Shown here: positions 53,202 to 63,708 of the stretch, piece after piece
How the letters are laid out: every line of letters starts with the position of its first letter
How positions within the stretch are numbered: position 1 is the stretch's first letter
From: Lederbergia citrisecunda
Lineage (GTDB): Bacteria; Bacillota; Bacilli; Bacillales; Bacillaceae_C
DNA: 64,000 bases
Reading direction: 5' to 3'
NCBI RefSeq assembly: GCF_018343695.1
Contig: NZ_JAGYPJ010000001.1
Span: 2,281,992 to 2,345,991, forward strand
Program-made: the position numbers and the translations under genes
The notes under the pieces: generated by a model
Told to the model about the DNA's origin: nothing
Databases searched by the model: none
The model's input: only the letters and a program-made list of their open reading frames with translations

Positions 53202-54296
53202 ATGGCGAGCTTTCAAAAGAGAGGAAACACTTGGCAATACACGGTTAGCGCTAAGCCTAAGCCTATTCGAAAAGGTGGATTTCGTACTAAAAAAGAAGCA
53301 CAAGTAGCAGCAGCTGAAGTTGAAGCCGATTTGCAAAAAGGCATTTTGCCACATTTGAAAATGGAACCAATTGACGAGTATTTTGAGAAGTGGTTAAAAG
53401 TTTATAAAACAGATATATCTCAAATAACGCTTAGACGTTATAAGAACACATTACAGACCCTTAAAGACCATTTTGAAGGTAAACCTATACAAAGCATTTC
53501 CAAACGCGACTATCAGCAATTTCTGAACGAATACGCCAAAACACACGCAAAGGAATCCACAAGGAAATTAAATGTTCACATTAGGTCTTGTATTAAGGAT
53601 GCGATTGACGAAGGAATACTAAGAACAGATTTTACACGAGGGGCAATTGTTACTGGAAATGTGGAAGCTAAAAGACCGGAAGAAAAACATCTTAATTATG
53701 ATGAAAGTCAAAAATTAATAAATGAATTATACAATCGTCTGGACCGATCGCTTGGATATTATTTATTGTTGCTAGGGATAACATCTGGAATGCGGTTTGC
53801 CGAAATGGTTGGATTGACAAGAAAAGATTTTAATTTCAAAACGAATGAAATAACCATCAACAAAACATGGGATTACAAAACGGGTACAGGATTTACCAAA
53901 ACCAAAAACGATCCATCTAATCGCATAATCAAAATGGACGATGACACCATGAATGCTTTTAAGGATTTATTTAAAAAATTGCCATCAAATATTCACGGGC
54001 TCGTTTTTTTTAGTCCAGGCAATAATAAAAATGTGCTCACTAACGAAAATGTAAATAAAATTTTAAAAAGAACTCTTACGGATTTAAAAATTAATCCAAT
54101 CAGCGTACATGGACTTAGACATACTCATGCCAGTATCTTGCTTTATAGGAAAATTTCTATTTATTACGTGTCCGAAAGACTTGGACATGCCAGTATCGAC
54201 ACCACTCAACGCCACTATGCACACGTCATTAAGGAACTCCGAGAAGAAGACACGAACAATACAATTACTATTTTTAAAAATATTCGTGCGTGCTAA
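53202..54296 (+). CDS. int: Tyrosine integrase
   Basis: 364 aa. An arm-binding N-terminal domain (WQYTVSAKPKPIRKGGFRTKKEAQ) and a SAM-like core (about 55-150) precede the catalytic domain with Arg198 (SGMRFAEM), His303 and Arg306 (HGLRHTH), His329 (RLGHA) and Tyr339. GGAGG precedes the ATG. It lies 150 bp from attR and integrates the phage into the 3' end of tRNA-Arg. Confidence 0.96.
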   Translation: MASFQKRGNTWQYTVSAKPKPIRKGGFRTKKEAQVAAAEVEADLQKGILPHLKMEPIDEYFEKWLKVYKTDISQITLRRYKNTLQTLKDHFEGKPIQSISKRDYQQFLNEYAKTHAKESTRKLNVHIRSCIKDAIDEGILRTDFTRGAIVTGNVEAKRPEEKHLNYDESQKLINELYNRLDRSLGYYLLLLGITSGMRFAEMVGLTRKDFNFKTNEITINKTWDYKTGTGFTKTKNDPSNRIIKMDDDTMNAFKDLFKKLPSNIHGLVFFSPGNNKNVLTNENVNKILKRTLTDLKINPISVHGLRHTHASILLYRKISIYYVSERLGHASIDTTQRHYAHVIKELREEDTNNTITIFKNIRAC

Positions 54297-54300
54297 TCAC

Positions 54301-54322
54301 ATGTGTAAAATATGTGTAAAAA
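54301..54322. repeat. Integrase arm-type direct repeats, right end
   Basis: ATGTGTAAAAT and ATGTGTAAAAA in tandem with an 11-bp period, immediately after the integrase stop. They match the pair at 17117-17138. Confidence 0.6.
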
Positions 54323-54366
54323 ATAATCTTTTTCAATCGGTTCTAATCAAATTCTCAAAAATAAAA

Positions 54367-54408
54367 AAACACCACAAAAGCTTTATTTCAAAGCATTTTG
54401 AGGTGTTT
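54367..54408. terminator. Phage-borne terminator between int and tRNA-Arg
   Basis: AACACC..CAAAATGCTTT and AAAGCTTTTGTGGTGTT arms. Reading leftwards from the tRNA it is followed by TTTTTTTAT, a good U-tract; reading rightwards after int the tract is weaker. It replaces the original tRNA terminator now at 16998-17039. Confidence 0.75.
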
Positions 54409-54444
54409 TCCAATTCGTTAATCTTGACCAAAAGAGACTACATA

Positions 54445-54457
54445 ACGCCCTCGGAGG
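54445..54457. other. attR core
   Basis: ACGCCCTCGGAGG, the 3' end of tRNA-Arg plus one base, identical to attL at 17055-17067. Confidence 0.85.
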
Positions 54458-54517
54458 GAATCGAACCCCCAGTACAAGAACCGGAATCTTGCGTGTTATC
54501 CGTTACACCACGAGGGC
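54446..54517 (-). tRNA. tRNA-Arg (anticodon CCG)
   Basis: 72-nt cloverleaf: acceptor GCCCTCG/CGAGGGC, D arm, anticodon stem CAAGA/TCTTG with loop TTCCGGT (anticodon CCG, codon CGG), T arm GGGGGTTCGATTCCCTC, discriminator G. CCA is not encoded. It corresponds in position to trnQ-Arg near clpP in B. subtilis. The phage attachment core covers its last 12 bases, so the gene stays intact. Confidence 0.95.
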
Positions 54518-54746
54518 ATATTTTTTAATCGTACGATAAAAAATTATATGATAAAAAGTTGACTATTGCAAGCAATTTACGTTTATTATTGTTAGATCTG
54601 GTAAATATAATATGATATAAGTAAAGCGCAAGCACCTTGCTAATCGACGTAAAACTTTAAGTTCCAAGACTAACGATATAAGGAAAAGGACAGGAAGTTT
54701 GCTAGAAGATGGCTGATTGTGCTAGACAAATAATGAAGGTGAATCA
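54518..54746. other. Gene-free interval between tRNA-Arg and the clpP promoter
   Basis: Contains the tRNA promoter region on the minus strand and AT-rich sequence. No gene seen. Confidence 0.4.
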
Positions 54747-54763
54747 TTTGACCTTTATTGACC
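54747..54763 (+). promoter_or_regulatory. CtsR box of clpP
   Basis: The minus strand reads GGTCAATAAAGGTCAAA, the CtsR heptad direct repeat (GGTCAAA N3 GGTCAAA) with one mismatch. It overlaps a TTGACC -35-like hexamer of clpP, so CtsR would repress clpP until heat or stress. Confidence 0.88.
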
Positions 54764-54828
54764 ATCAATGTATGATGTAAATACATAATGTAATATTGCC
54801 AAATAGGCGATAAAAGGAGGAGAACATT

Positions 54829-55428
54829 TTGCATTTAATACCTACAGTTATTGAACAAACAAACCGCGGAGAACGTGCATACGATATTTATTCTAGGCTA
54901 TTGAAAGATCGTATCATCATGCTTGGTAGTGCTATTGATGATACTGTTGCGAACTCAATCGTTGCTCAGTTGTTATTCTTGGAAGCAGAAAATCCTGAAA
55001 AAGATATTTATCTCTACATTAATAGTCCTGGTGGAAGTATTACTGCAGGAATGGCGATTTACGACACGATGCAATTTATTAAGGCTGATGTACATACCAT
55101 CTGTATTGGTATGGCGGCATCCATGGGTGCATTTTTACTTGCAGCTGGAGCAAAAGGCAAACGTTTTGCCCTTCCAAACAGCGAAGTAATGATTCACCAA
55201 CCGCTTGGTGGAGCACAAGGTCAGGCAACTGAAATTGAGATTGCAGCCAAACGTATTCTCCACATGCGCGAAAAATTAAATAAAATTCTTGCAGAGCGCA
55301 CTGGACAACCAATGGAAGTGATCCAACGCGACACTGATCGTGATAATTTCATGACCGCTGAAAGAGCAAAAGAATATGGATTAATTGACCATATTATTCA
55401 ACGCCATGATGATTTGTCTAAAAAGTAA
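54829..55428 (+). CDS. clpP: ATP-dependent Clp protease proteolytic subunit
   Basis: 199-aa serine protease that forms the tetradecameric barrel used by ClpC, ClpX and ClpE. Catalytic Ser98 (GMAASMG), His123 ([11 protein letters not shown]) and the Asp in [10 protein letters not shown] are present. TTG start after AAAGGAGG. Controlled by the CtsR box upstream. Confidence 0.97.
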   Translation: MHLIPTVIEQTNRGERAYDIYSRLLKDRIIMLGSAIDDTVANSIVAQLLFLEAENPEKDIYLYINSPGGSITAGMAIYDTMQFIKADVHTICIGMAASMGAFLLAAGAKGKRFALPNSEVMIHQPLGGAQGQATEIEIAAKRILHMREKLNKILAERTGQPMEVIQRDTDRDNFMTAERAKEYGLIDHIIQRHDDLSKK

Positions 55429-55460
55429 AAAAGGGAAAATGATTTGATCCCTTAAATTAA

Positions 55461-55482
55461 GCAGGTGAAAAACATCACCTGC
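55461..55482 (+). terminator. Terminator after clpP
   Basis: GCAGGTGA and TCACCTGC arms, loop AAAACA, then TTTTTTATT. Confidence 0.88.
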
Positions 55483-55529
55483 TTTTTTATTATTTTGGCA
55501 CCACTAAAAAGGCAATACCCTGATTGGGG

Positions 55530-55780
55530 GGCGTTCGTTAGACGAATTTGCATGGCTTAAGACCTCAATATCCCTTTTGAGGACGTTCGTCAGGCGAAAT
55601 TACATGGCTCAAGACCTCAATTACCCGATTGAGGACGTTCGTCAGGCGAAATTACATGGCTTAAGGCCTCAATTACCCTTTTGAGGCGGTTCGTCAACCA
55701 AATTTGCATGGCTTAAGACCTCAATAACCCTTTTGAGGTCTTGAGCCAACCAAATTTACATGACTCAAGGCCTCAAAGCA
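55530..55780. repeat. Intergenic tandem repeat, unit 52 bp, about 5 copies
   Basis: Copies start near 55530, 55581, 55633, 55685 and 55737. Each has GGACGTTCGTCAGGCGAAAT, TACATGGCTTAAGACCTCAA and TTACCCTTTTGA segments; identity falls towards both ends. It fills most of the 390-bp gap between clpP and the ABC exporter. No function known. Confidence 0.85.
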
Positions 55781-55789
55781 AAATGAAAA

Positions 55790-55817
55790 AAAAGAAGAGA
55801 TCAAAATCTCTTCTTTT
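55790..55817 (-). terminator. Terminator after the ABC exporter gene
   Basis: AAGAAGAGAT and ATCTCTTCTT arms flanked by T-runs on the minus strand. Confidence 0.85.
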
Positions 55818-55818
55818 T

Positions 55819-57555
55819 TCATACTTCTTGAAATTGAATATTGTGGAGCCTTGAGAATAACCCACCTTGGTTCACTAGCTCTGTATACGTTCCATCCTCA
55901 GCAATACCGTCCTCTGTTACAACAACTACTCTATCTGCATCTCGAATAGTTGCTAAACGGTGAGCGATGACTAATGTCGTTCTATTTACCGCTAGTTCAT
56001 TCAATGCTTGTTGAATGATTTTTTCCGTTTCTGTATCAAGGGCAGAGGTTGCCTCGTCCAAAATTAAGATAGGTGGATTTTTCAAAAACATTCTTGCGAT
56101 GGCAAGACGTTGTTTTTGTCCTCCAGACAACTTTAAGCCCCGTTCCCCTATTTGTGTTTCGTAGCCATCTGGTAATGACGCAATAAAATCTTCTAAATGG
56201 GCTTTACGCGCCGCATCTCGAATTTCCTCTTCTGTTGCATTTCTTTTTCCATAGGCAATGTTTTCGCGGATTGTACCTGTAAATAAAAAGACATCTTGTT
56301 GGACGATTCCAATCTGTGAGCGAAGTGAGTGCTTCGTCATATCTCGAATATCAATGCCATCGATGGAAATGGAGCCTTCTGTCACATCATAAAAACGAGG
56401 AATTAAAGAACAAATCGTCGTTTTTCCTGCTCCAGACGGTCCAACAAAAGCAATCGTTTCGCCAGCACGTATTTTTAAATCAATGCCTTCAAGTACCGAT
56501 TTATGGTCATCATAATGGAAATGCACATCATTAAATTGAATGTCACCCATCAACCCTTTTATATTTTCGGCATTTGGGCGATCCTTAATCTCTGGTTCTT
56601 GTTCAATTAGTTCTAGGAATCTCTTAAATCCAGCCATTCCTTTCGGATATAACTCTAGTAGCGCACTGATTTTATCAACTGGTTTGATCAACACATTGAC
56701 ATACAATACGAAACTGACAAGCTCCCCGTAAGTAAGGCTTCCTTTAAAACTAAACCACGCACCTACGACTAAAACTAATAGAGTAACTAAACGGGTCATC
56801 ATATATATGCTGGAATGTGTTACAGCCATAACTTTATATGCGATTAGCTTTGCTAAACGGAAGCTTCCATTATCCTTTTTAAAACGATTAATTTCAAATT
56901 CTTCATTTGTAAAAGATTGGACAACACGAACGCCGGATACGCTGTCTTCCACCCTTGCATTTACATCGGCAATTCGGCTGTACATATTCTTCCATGCATT
57001 GTTCATTTTAATATTGCAATACGTAACAAGCCAAATAAGGAAAGGAATCATGATGATTGCAATAACGGCAAGCTCAGGATTAATATTAAACATGATGACA
57101 AATGCCCCAACAAAGGTCATGATTGCAATAAAAAAGTCCTCAGGACCGTGGTGGGCAAGTTCACCTATATCAAATAAATCATTCGAAATCCGACTCATAA
57201 TATGCCCTGTTTTCGTATTATCAAAAAAACGAAAAGATTGACGTTGGACATGGGTAAATAATTGTTCTCTCATATCAGTTTCAATATTGATTCCAAGTTT
57301 GTGACCTAAATAACTGACGATATATTGCAAAATCGTGCTAAAAAGGTAGACAAGAAACAAAAGAAAAGCAATGGTTACAATCTTATTCCAGTCTCCCCCT
57401 GGCAACAGCTTATCAATAAACCATTGGACCGCAACCGGAAAAGCTAATTCAAGAATCGCCACAAAAACGGCGCTTGAAAAATCTATAATAAATAAGCGTT
57501 TATGCGGTTTATAATATGAAAAAAACTTTTTCAACATGTACTGCTTCACCTCCAA
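55819..57555 (-). CDS. ABC exporter, fused membrane and ATPase half-transporter
   Basis: 578 aa. Six membrane spans (1-300), then the nucleotide-binding domain with FVGPSGAGKTT (Walker A), the Q-loop region IGIVQQDVFLFTGTI, the signature LKLSGGQKQRLAIARMF, ILILDEATSAL (Walker B) and VIAHRLAT (switch His). This is the homodimeric multidrug/lipid exporter type (Sav1866-like). Substrate unknown. It lies between clpP and crh with its own terminator. Confidence 0.92.
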   Translation of the reverse strand: MEVKQYMLKKFFSYYKPHKRLFIIDFSSAVFVAILELAFPVAVQWFIDKLLPGGDWNKIVTIAFLLFLVYLFSTILQYIVSYLGHKLGINIETDMREQLFTHVQRQSFRFFDNTKTGHIMSRISNDLFDIGELAHHGPEDFFIAIMTFVGAFVIMFNINPELAVIAIIMIPFLIWLVTYCNIKMNNAWKNMYSRIADVNARVEDSVSGVRVVQSFTNEEFEINRFKKDNGSFRLAKLIAYKVMAVTHSSIYMMTRLVTLLVLVVGAWFSFKGSLTYGELVSFVLYVNVLIKPVDKISALLELYPKGMAGFKRFLELIEQEPEIKDRPNAENIKGLMGDIQFNDVHFHYDDHKSVLEGIDLKIRAGETIAFVGPSGAGKTTICSLIPRFYDVTEGSISIDGIDIRDMTKHSLRSQIGIVQQDVFLFTGTIRENIAYGKRNATEEEIRDAARKAHLEDFIASLPDGYETQIGERGLKLSGGQKQRLAIARMFLKNPPILILDEATSALDTETEKIIQQALNELAVNRTTLVIAHRLATIRDADRVVVVTEDGIAEDGTYTELVNQGGLFSRLHNIQFQEV

Positions 57556-57638
57556 AGCTCTTTTCCAACATAGAATTTACTTATGATAAAAATAAAAAGG
57601 CAGCCAATGGTAAGTTACATCAGCCGCCCATCATTAGA

Positions 57639-57896
57639 TTAATTTTCACTTTGTACAAATGCTGATAATGTGTCTATTGCTTCTTCCTCATCATTACCAT
57701 CTGCATAAAGCTTTATTGTTACACCAGGACCAATAGCAAGGCTCATTAATCCCATGATGCTTTTTGCATTTACCTTTCTGCCATCTTTTTCAATAAAAAT
57801 ATCAGCAGCAAAACGACTAGCTTCTTGCACAAATTGTGCAGCAGAACGAGCTTGTAACCCAGTATTTAATTTTACTTCTACTTCTTTTACAGCCAA
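57639..57896 (-). CDS. crh: HPr-like catabolite repression protein Crh
   Basis: 85 aa. The HPr active site is altered: the position of the phosphorylated His is Gln in TGLQARSAAQFV, so it cannot act in PTS transport. The regulatory Ser46 region NAKSIMGLMSLAIGPG is intact and allows HPr-kinase phosphorylation and binding to CcpA. Follows whiA, the standard Bacillus order. Confidence 0.95.
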   Translation of the reverse strand: MAVKEVEVKLNTGLQARSAAQFVQEASRFAADIFIEKDGRKVNAKSIMGLMSLAIGPGVTIKLYADGNDEEEAIDTLSAFVQSEN

Positions 57897-57919
57897 AGTT
57901 CATCTCTCCCTTTAATCAT

Positions 57920-58864
57920 TTATTTTTCTTGATCACCTTTTCGAAGGTTCTCCGCAATGGCATCAATTTTTCTTAAACGGTGATTAATACCTGATTTACT
58001 AATCGTCCCACTTGATACCATTTCTCCTAATTCTTTTAACGTAACATCTTGATGTTCAACACGGAGCACCGCAATTTCTCGCAGTTTATCCGGCAAAATA
58101 TCCAATCCTACTGTTTCTTCAATGTAGCGAATATTTTCTACTTGTCTAAGTGCAGCACCAATCGTTTTATTTAAATTTGCTGTTTCACAATTGACTAGTC
58201 GATTTACGGAGTTACGCATATCCCGTACAATTCTAACATCTTCAAACCTCAGCAACGCATTATGAGCACCTACTATATTGAGAAACTCTGTGATTTTCTC
58301 CGCTTCTTTTAAATAAGTAATAAAACCATTTTTTCTTTCCAACGTCTTACTATTCAATCCAAAATCGTTCATAAGTTCACAAAGCGAATCATTATGTTCT
58401 TTATAAAGAGAGAAGATTTCAAGGTGATAAGATGACGTTTCAGGGTTATTGACTGAACCACCAGCAAGAAATGCACCGCGTAAATAAGATCTTTTGCAAC
58501 ATTTCTTTCTGACTAATTCTTCTTCAATATCATGAACAAAGGTTAATCCTTCGCCAAGAATTTTTAAGTCTCTTAGGATTTTCTCAGCGTCTTTTTTTAA
58601 GCGAACAATATATATATTATTTTTTTTCAGTCGCATTTTTTTCCTGACCAGCAATTCAACGTCTGTTTCATATAGCTTTTTTATTAATGTATAAATTCGA
58701 CGAGCGATCGCCGCATTTTCTGTTTGAACATTGACTATCAAAATCCGGTTAGAAAAAGAAATGGAACCATTCATTTTGATGAGAGCTGAAAGTTCTGCCG
58801 TTGCACAACAATCTTTCACTTCGAGGTTCGTCAATTCTTTCTTTGTCTCAGAAGCAAACGACAT
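57920..58864 (-). CDS. whiA: WhiA-type DNA-binding protein
   Basis: 314 aa with LAGLIDADG-like N-terminal domains ([56 protein letters not shown]-like block) and a C-terminal helix-turn-helix ([27 protein letters not shown]). In Firmicutes it affects cell division and chromosome segregation. Part of the rapZ-yvcK-whiA-crh operon. Confidence 0.96.
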   Translation of the reverse strand: MSFASETKKELTNLEVKDCCATAELSALIKMNGSISFSNRILIVNVQTENAAIARRIYTLIKKLYETDVELLVRKKMRLKKNNIYIVRLKKDAEKILRDLKILGEGLTFVHDIEEELVRKKCCKRSYLRGAFLAGGSVNNPETSSYHLEIFSLYKEHNDSLCELMNDFGLNSKTLERKNGFITYLKEAEKITEFLNIVGAHNALLRFEDVRIVRDMRNSVNRLVNCETANLNKTIGAALRQVENIRYIEETVGLDILPDKLREIAVLRVEHQDVTLKELGEMVSSGTISKSGINHRLRKIDAIAENLRKGDQEK

Positions 58865-58897
58865 CCCACCTCACCTCCTTTTCTACACGTGATGCGC

Positions 58898-59881
58898 TTA
58901 TATTTGAGCCATTTGATCTGGGCTTTTATTTAAAAGCGAATAAATAATACTTGCCACTTTTTCTGTATTATGTCGAATATACCCATTTTCAAAACTGATG
59001 AATTCGTCATATAACACTTCAAGTCCGAGAGAGATTAACCGATCAACGTCAAATAGTACCGGTTGCGCTAGCTCTTCCTTATATCGATTTTGTACATCAA
59101 CAGGAATTTCTTCATTATTTACAAGCACGATGTCAATGAATGGTCTTTTCATATGACTATACAATGCTTCCACATGGTCACTAGCAGTAAATCCTAAAGT
59201 CTCTCCAGCTTGAGTCATCAAGTTGCATATATATACTTTTTTAGCTTTTGCATTACATACTTCCTCACCAAGTCCAGGTACGAGTAAATTAGGAAGAATA
59301 CTTGTATAAAGACTTCCAGGTCCTATTACAATCAAATCAGCTTCACGAATTGCTCGAATGGTTTCAGGAAGTGGTTTAATTACCTCAGGTGTTAAAAAGA
59401 CGCGATTGATCTTCTTACCGGAAAAAGGGATTTTCGACTCCCCACTTACAATCGTTCCATCTTCCATTTCCGCATGCAGCACGACACTTTGATTGGCAGC
59501 AGGTAAAACTTTACCATGAACATTGAGAACACGGCTCGCTTCTTGCACCGCATGAACGAAGTCTCCTGTAATTGAAGTTAAAGCAGCAAGTATTAAATTA
59601 CCTAAAGAATGACCAGATAGCTCATTCGTCGTGTTAAAGCGATGCTGGAACATTTCTTCTACTAATGGTTCAACATCAGATAATGCAGCTAAAACATTCC
59701 TAATATCACCAGGTGACGGAATTTCCATTTCATTTCTAATTCTTCCTGAACTTCCCCCGTCATCGGCAACTGTCACAATTGCTGTAATATCAACTGGTCT
59801 TTTTTTTAAGCCGCGCAAAAGTACAGGTAAACCAGTCCCGCCGCCAATTACAACAATTTTTGGCTTTGAATTTTGCTTCAT
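58898..59881 (-). CDS. glmR: Gluconeogenesis/cell-wall regulator YvcK (GlmR)
   Basis: 327 aa of the CofD/YvcK family: [42 protein letters not shown] (UDP-sugar-binding fold), [13 protein letters not shown] and [17 protein letters not shown]. It binds UDP-GlcNAc and stimulates GlmS-dependent amino-sugar synthesis during growth on gluconeogenic carbon. The start overlaps the rapZ stop. Confidence 0.95.
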   Translation of the reverse strand: MKQNSKPKIVVIGGGTGLPVLLRGLKKRPVDITAIVTVADDGGSSGRIRNEMEIPSPGDIRNVLAALSDVEPLVEEMFQHRFNTTNELSGHSLGNLILAALTSITGDFVHAVQEASRVLNVHGKVLPAANQSVVLHAEMEDGTIVSGESKIPFSGKKINRVFLTPEVIKPLPETIRAIREADLIVIGPGSLYTSILPNLLVPGLGEEVCNAKAKKVYICNLMTQAGETLGFTASDHVEALYSHMKRPFIDIVLVNNEEIPVDVQNRYKEELAQPVLFDVDRLISLGLEVLYDEFISFENGYIRHNTEKVASIIYSLLNKSPDQMAQI

Positions 59882-60771
59882 TTAGCTATTCCCTTTCTCT
59901 TTTGTATATCTCGGTGGACCACTTGAATTTTGTAGTCCTTCCCATAAAAAGCTCCAATATATTCGGCTAGTGCTACTGACCTATGTTGGCCACCTGTACA
60001 TCCGATTGCTATGACGAGTTGACTTTTTCCTTCCCTTTTATAAAGTGGAAGCATAAAAGTTAATAAATCAGTTGTTTTGACAAGAAATTTTTGTGTATCA
60101 TTCCATTTTAAAACATAGCTTGATACTTCCTCATCAAGTCCAGTCTTTGGTCTCATATGATCAACATAATGGGGATTTGGCAGAAAACGTACATCAAAGA
60201 CAAGATCCGCATCTATTGGAATGCCATGTTTAAATCCAAAGGACATAACATTGACTGTAAAAATGGTTTGTTTATTTGCAGAAAACTCAACTAATATTTT
60301 TTCACGCAACTCCATCGGTTTCATCGTCGATGTGTTGTAAATGATTTGAGCACGACCTTTAAGTTCGTCTAGTAATCTTCTCTCCTGCTCAATTCCCTCT
60401 AATGGTAAACCTGAAGGAGCAAGTGGATGGGATCTTCGCGTTTCTTTATATCTCCTTACTAATGTAGCATCATCTGCATCAAGAAAGAGGATTTGCGGTG
60501 TCACCCAAGTCGAGGCAGATAATTCGTCGATAATCCGGACTAATGTATCGAAAAATTCCCTTCCTCTTAAATCCATTACAAGTGCTACCTTATTCATTTT
60601 ATTTCCTGATTCCTTCATTAATTCTAGGAATTTTGGCATAAGTGCCGGAGGTAAATTGTCCACACAAAAGAAACCTAAATCTTCAAAGCTGTGGATGGCA
60701 ACAGTTTTTCCTGCCCCTGACATTCCTGTAATAATAACTAACTGTATTTCATCAGTTGCATTTGGATTCAT
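59878..60771 (-). CDS. rapZ: RNase adapter / nucleotide-binding protein RapZ (YvcJ)
   Basis: 297 aa. GMSGAGKT (16-23) is the Walker A P-loop; [10 protein letters not shown] and a C-terminal domain with [17 protein letters not shown] follow. In Bacillus YvcJ hydrolyses GTP/ATP and affects competence. First gene of the whiA operon here; in B. subtilis a nudix gene (yvcI) precedes it, which is absent. Confidence 0.95.
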   Translation of the reverse strand: MNPNATDEIQLVIITGMSGAGKTVAIHSFEDLGFFCVDNLPPALMPKFLELMKESGNKMNKVALVMDLRGREFFDTLVRIIDELSASTWVTPQILFLDADDATLVRRYKETRRSHPLAPSGLPLEGIEQERRLLDELKGRAQIIYNTSTMKPMELREKILVEFSANKQTIFTVNVMSFGFKHGIPIDADLVFDVRFLPNPHYVDHMRPKTGLDEEVSSYVLKWNDTQKFLVKTTDLLTFMLPLYKREGKSQLVIAIGCTGGQHRSVALAEYIGAFYGKDYKIQVVHRDIQKRKGIAK

Positions 60772-61146
60772 GCTTCCCCACTCCTATTTTCACTCGAAAC
60801 GTATTTATTCGTAGTTTCCATTCATATTATTATACTATTTACGATTACGAAATAATAGTGCTTCTTATATAGCAATGTTGAGTCAAAAAAAAATAGCACA
60901 GGCTAGGCCTATGCTCTAAGAAAGGGATATTGTATAAAAAGGGGGTCAATATCTCATGATTATACTGTACCCGAAAATCATTTCATTACTGTTACAATTT
61001 GATTAAGTCGTGATTACTTTTTTTGATTCTGTTAACCAAGTATGTTGATTTCCTCCCCAATCAACGAAGAAGAAATCAAACATTAGGTTTAACAATTATT
61101 TTATAAAATGAAATAGTACGACCCCTTTATGAGTTTCCCTTATAAA
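60772..61146. other. Interval between trxB and rapZ
   Basis: 375 bp with the trxB terminator at 60895-60915 and the rapZ leader. The stretch 60919-61146 shows no gene; the yvcI nudix gene expected here in B. subtilis is missing. Confidence 0.6.
60895..60915 (-). terminator. Terminator upstream of rapZ (for trxB)
   Basis: AGCATAGGCC and GGCC-containing CCTGTGCT arms, followed by ATTTTTTTTT on the minus strand. Confidence 0.8.
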
Positions 61147-62130
<984 letters not shown>

Positions 62131-62196
62131 TCATTATTTTTACTATTTCCTTACATCTATCGTATAAAACAATCATCATCAAGTCCAAATATATGC

Positions 62197-63708
62197 TTAT
62201 TTCCAATACATTTCTACAAACTTAATATATTTACGCAAAGTGGATTGCGATATTCCGTACTCCTCTGCTGTATCCTTTTGTGTTTTTTTATTATTGCTCT
62301 GTTTAAGGCAAATATACTCTGATGCGGCTGCAAGCGCATTTGCGTTCTTTAATGAAATATCTTCTCCTAAGCATTCGATAAAAAAAGAAAACCATGGTAA
62401 TAGTATATTACGTGTATTTAATCCTGTTTCCTTAAACCGCTCGTATAAAATGACTGCAACTTCATGACACTTTTCAACATATTTATTTTCGGGTATCGAG
62501 GCATTCAGGCTCTCCTTTAATATTTGAGCCAAATATATCTTTTCAACAAAGGAAAAATCCTCTAGTCGTTTAAAATCCGAATGAGCGATGATGTCTTGCT
62601 TATTTTCTATTGTTGAAATTAAAAATATGCCATAAAGCCTTTCTTCCAGCCGTTCACTACGAATCATTTTCAAGACCATATCATTATCCTCTATATTCCG
62701 AGGATCTGGATGGTCCTTAACATTCCAAGGTTCGATCTGGTTCTGTCCAGGATTCATTTTAGATAATATTTCCCATGCATTATTGGCTACTTTTTTATTA
62801 CCTGTAAAGTATGCTGCTTTTGCGAGCCAATAATAAAAACCCGCATCTCCGTCATAGCCATATTTTTGAATATGCCTGAGCCAAAAATACGCCTGTTCAT
62901 ATTTTCCAGTTAAGGCGAATGTAGCACCGAGCTTATAACGATGTTCAAACAGCATCGGCTGTACTTTATCTAAAGCTGCCAACAATTCATCTAATTGTTC
63001 TGTTTCTTTTTCATAATAAAGAAACACAGCTAGATTACAAAGAGCGTGTAAATTTCCAGGATTATTTTCCAACACTTTTTCTAAAATACCTGCTGCTTTT
63101 CCTGTCTCACCTTCATAAAAATAAGCTAATGCAAGATTGTTGTATGCTGGCCAAAATTCAGGATAATCCTCTATTGTTGTCTCTAACATTTTTACTGCTT
63201 CGATAAAATCTCCTTTCTCTAGCAAAACCCTAGATGTTTCGAGTTTATCGATGATTTCATCCTGTTCTACTAAACTTTCAAGATTATCTTCTTCTTCAAG
63301 ACCGATTAATTGCATTAATTCTTCTGCCTCTATAGTAAACTCGCCAATTGGGTCTTGTTCAAGATAAAGTTGAGAATGCTTATACGCGTCCGTAAACATG
63401 CCTAAATGAGCAAAATTATTAGCTAGGAAATAATGGCATTCTGTCATGCTATCATCTAAATCATTAAGTATCATAAATAAAAGTTTATTAGACTCTGTAT
63501 ACTCACCAGCTTCAGTATGGACAATCGCAAGCTGGCAAGCAATCATTGCTTCATCTGGTTCCAGTTCCAATGCTCTTTTCAAATATTTTTTCGCTTTACT
63601 TATATCAAAACGGTCGTACGCTTTTACACCTTTATTAAAATAATATTCACCTGTTGGGATGAAAGGAAATATTTTTGCCTTCTCTAATCGTGCCTTTCGG
63701 TCCTTCAT
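62197..63708 (-). CDS. TPR-repeat protein, YvcD-like
   Basis: 503 aa. Tandem tetratricopeptide repeats: YYFNKGVKAYDRFDISKAKKYLKRALELEP, the VKMLETTIEDYPEFWPAYNNLALAYFYEGETGKAAGILEKVLENNP block and others. The C-terminal part ends in a helix-turn-helix-like segment (TQKDTAEEYGISQSTLRKYIKFV). It lies upstream of trxB as yvcD does in B. subtilis. Function unknown; the HTH end suggests regulation. Confidence 0.88.
   Translation of the reverse strand: MKDRKARLEKAKIFPFIPTGEYYFNKGVKAYDRFDISKAKKYLKRALELEPDEAMIACQLAIVHTEAGEYTESNKLLFMILNDLDDSMTECHYFLANNFAHLGMFTDAYKHSQLYLEQDPIGEFTIEAEELMQLIGLEEEDNLESLVEQDEIIDKLETSRVLLEKGDFIEAVKMLETTIEDYPEFWPAYNNLALAYFYEGETGKAAGILEKVLENNPGNLHALCNLAVFLYYEKETEQLDELLAALDKVQPMLFEHRYKLGATFALTGKYEQAYFWLRHIQKYGYDGDAGFYYWLAKAAYFTGNKKVANNAWEILSKMNPGQNQIEPWNVKDHPDPRNIEDNDMVLKMIRSERLEERLYGIFLISTIENKQDIIAHSDFKRLEDFSFVEKIYLAQILKESLNASIPENKYVEKCHEVAVILYERFKETGLNTRNILLPWFSFFIECLGEDISLKNANALAAASEYICLKQSNNKKTQKDTAEEYGISQSTLRKYIKFVEMYWK

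Noticed and set aside
54109-54528. 139-codon open frame overlapping int and tRNA-Arg
   Set aside because: It reads through the integrase end and the tRNA in another frame; the C-terminal part is a translation of the tRNA, a common annotation error.
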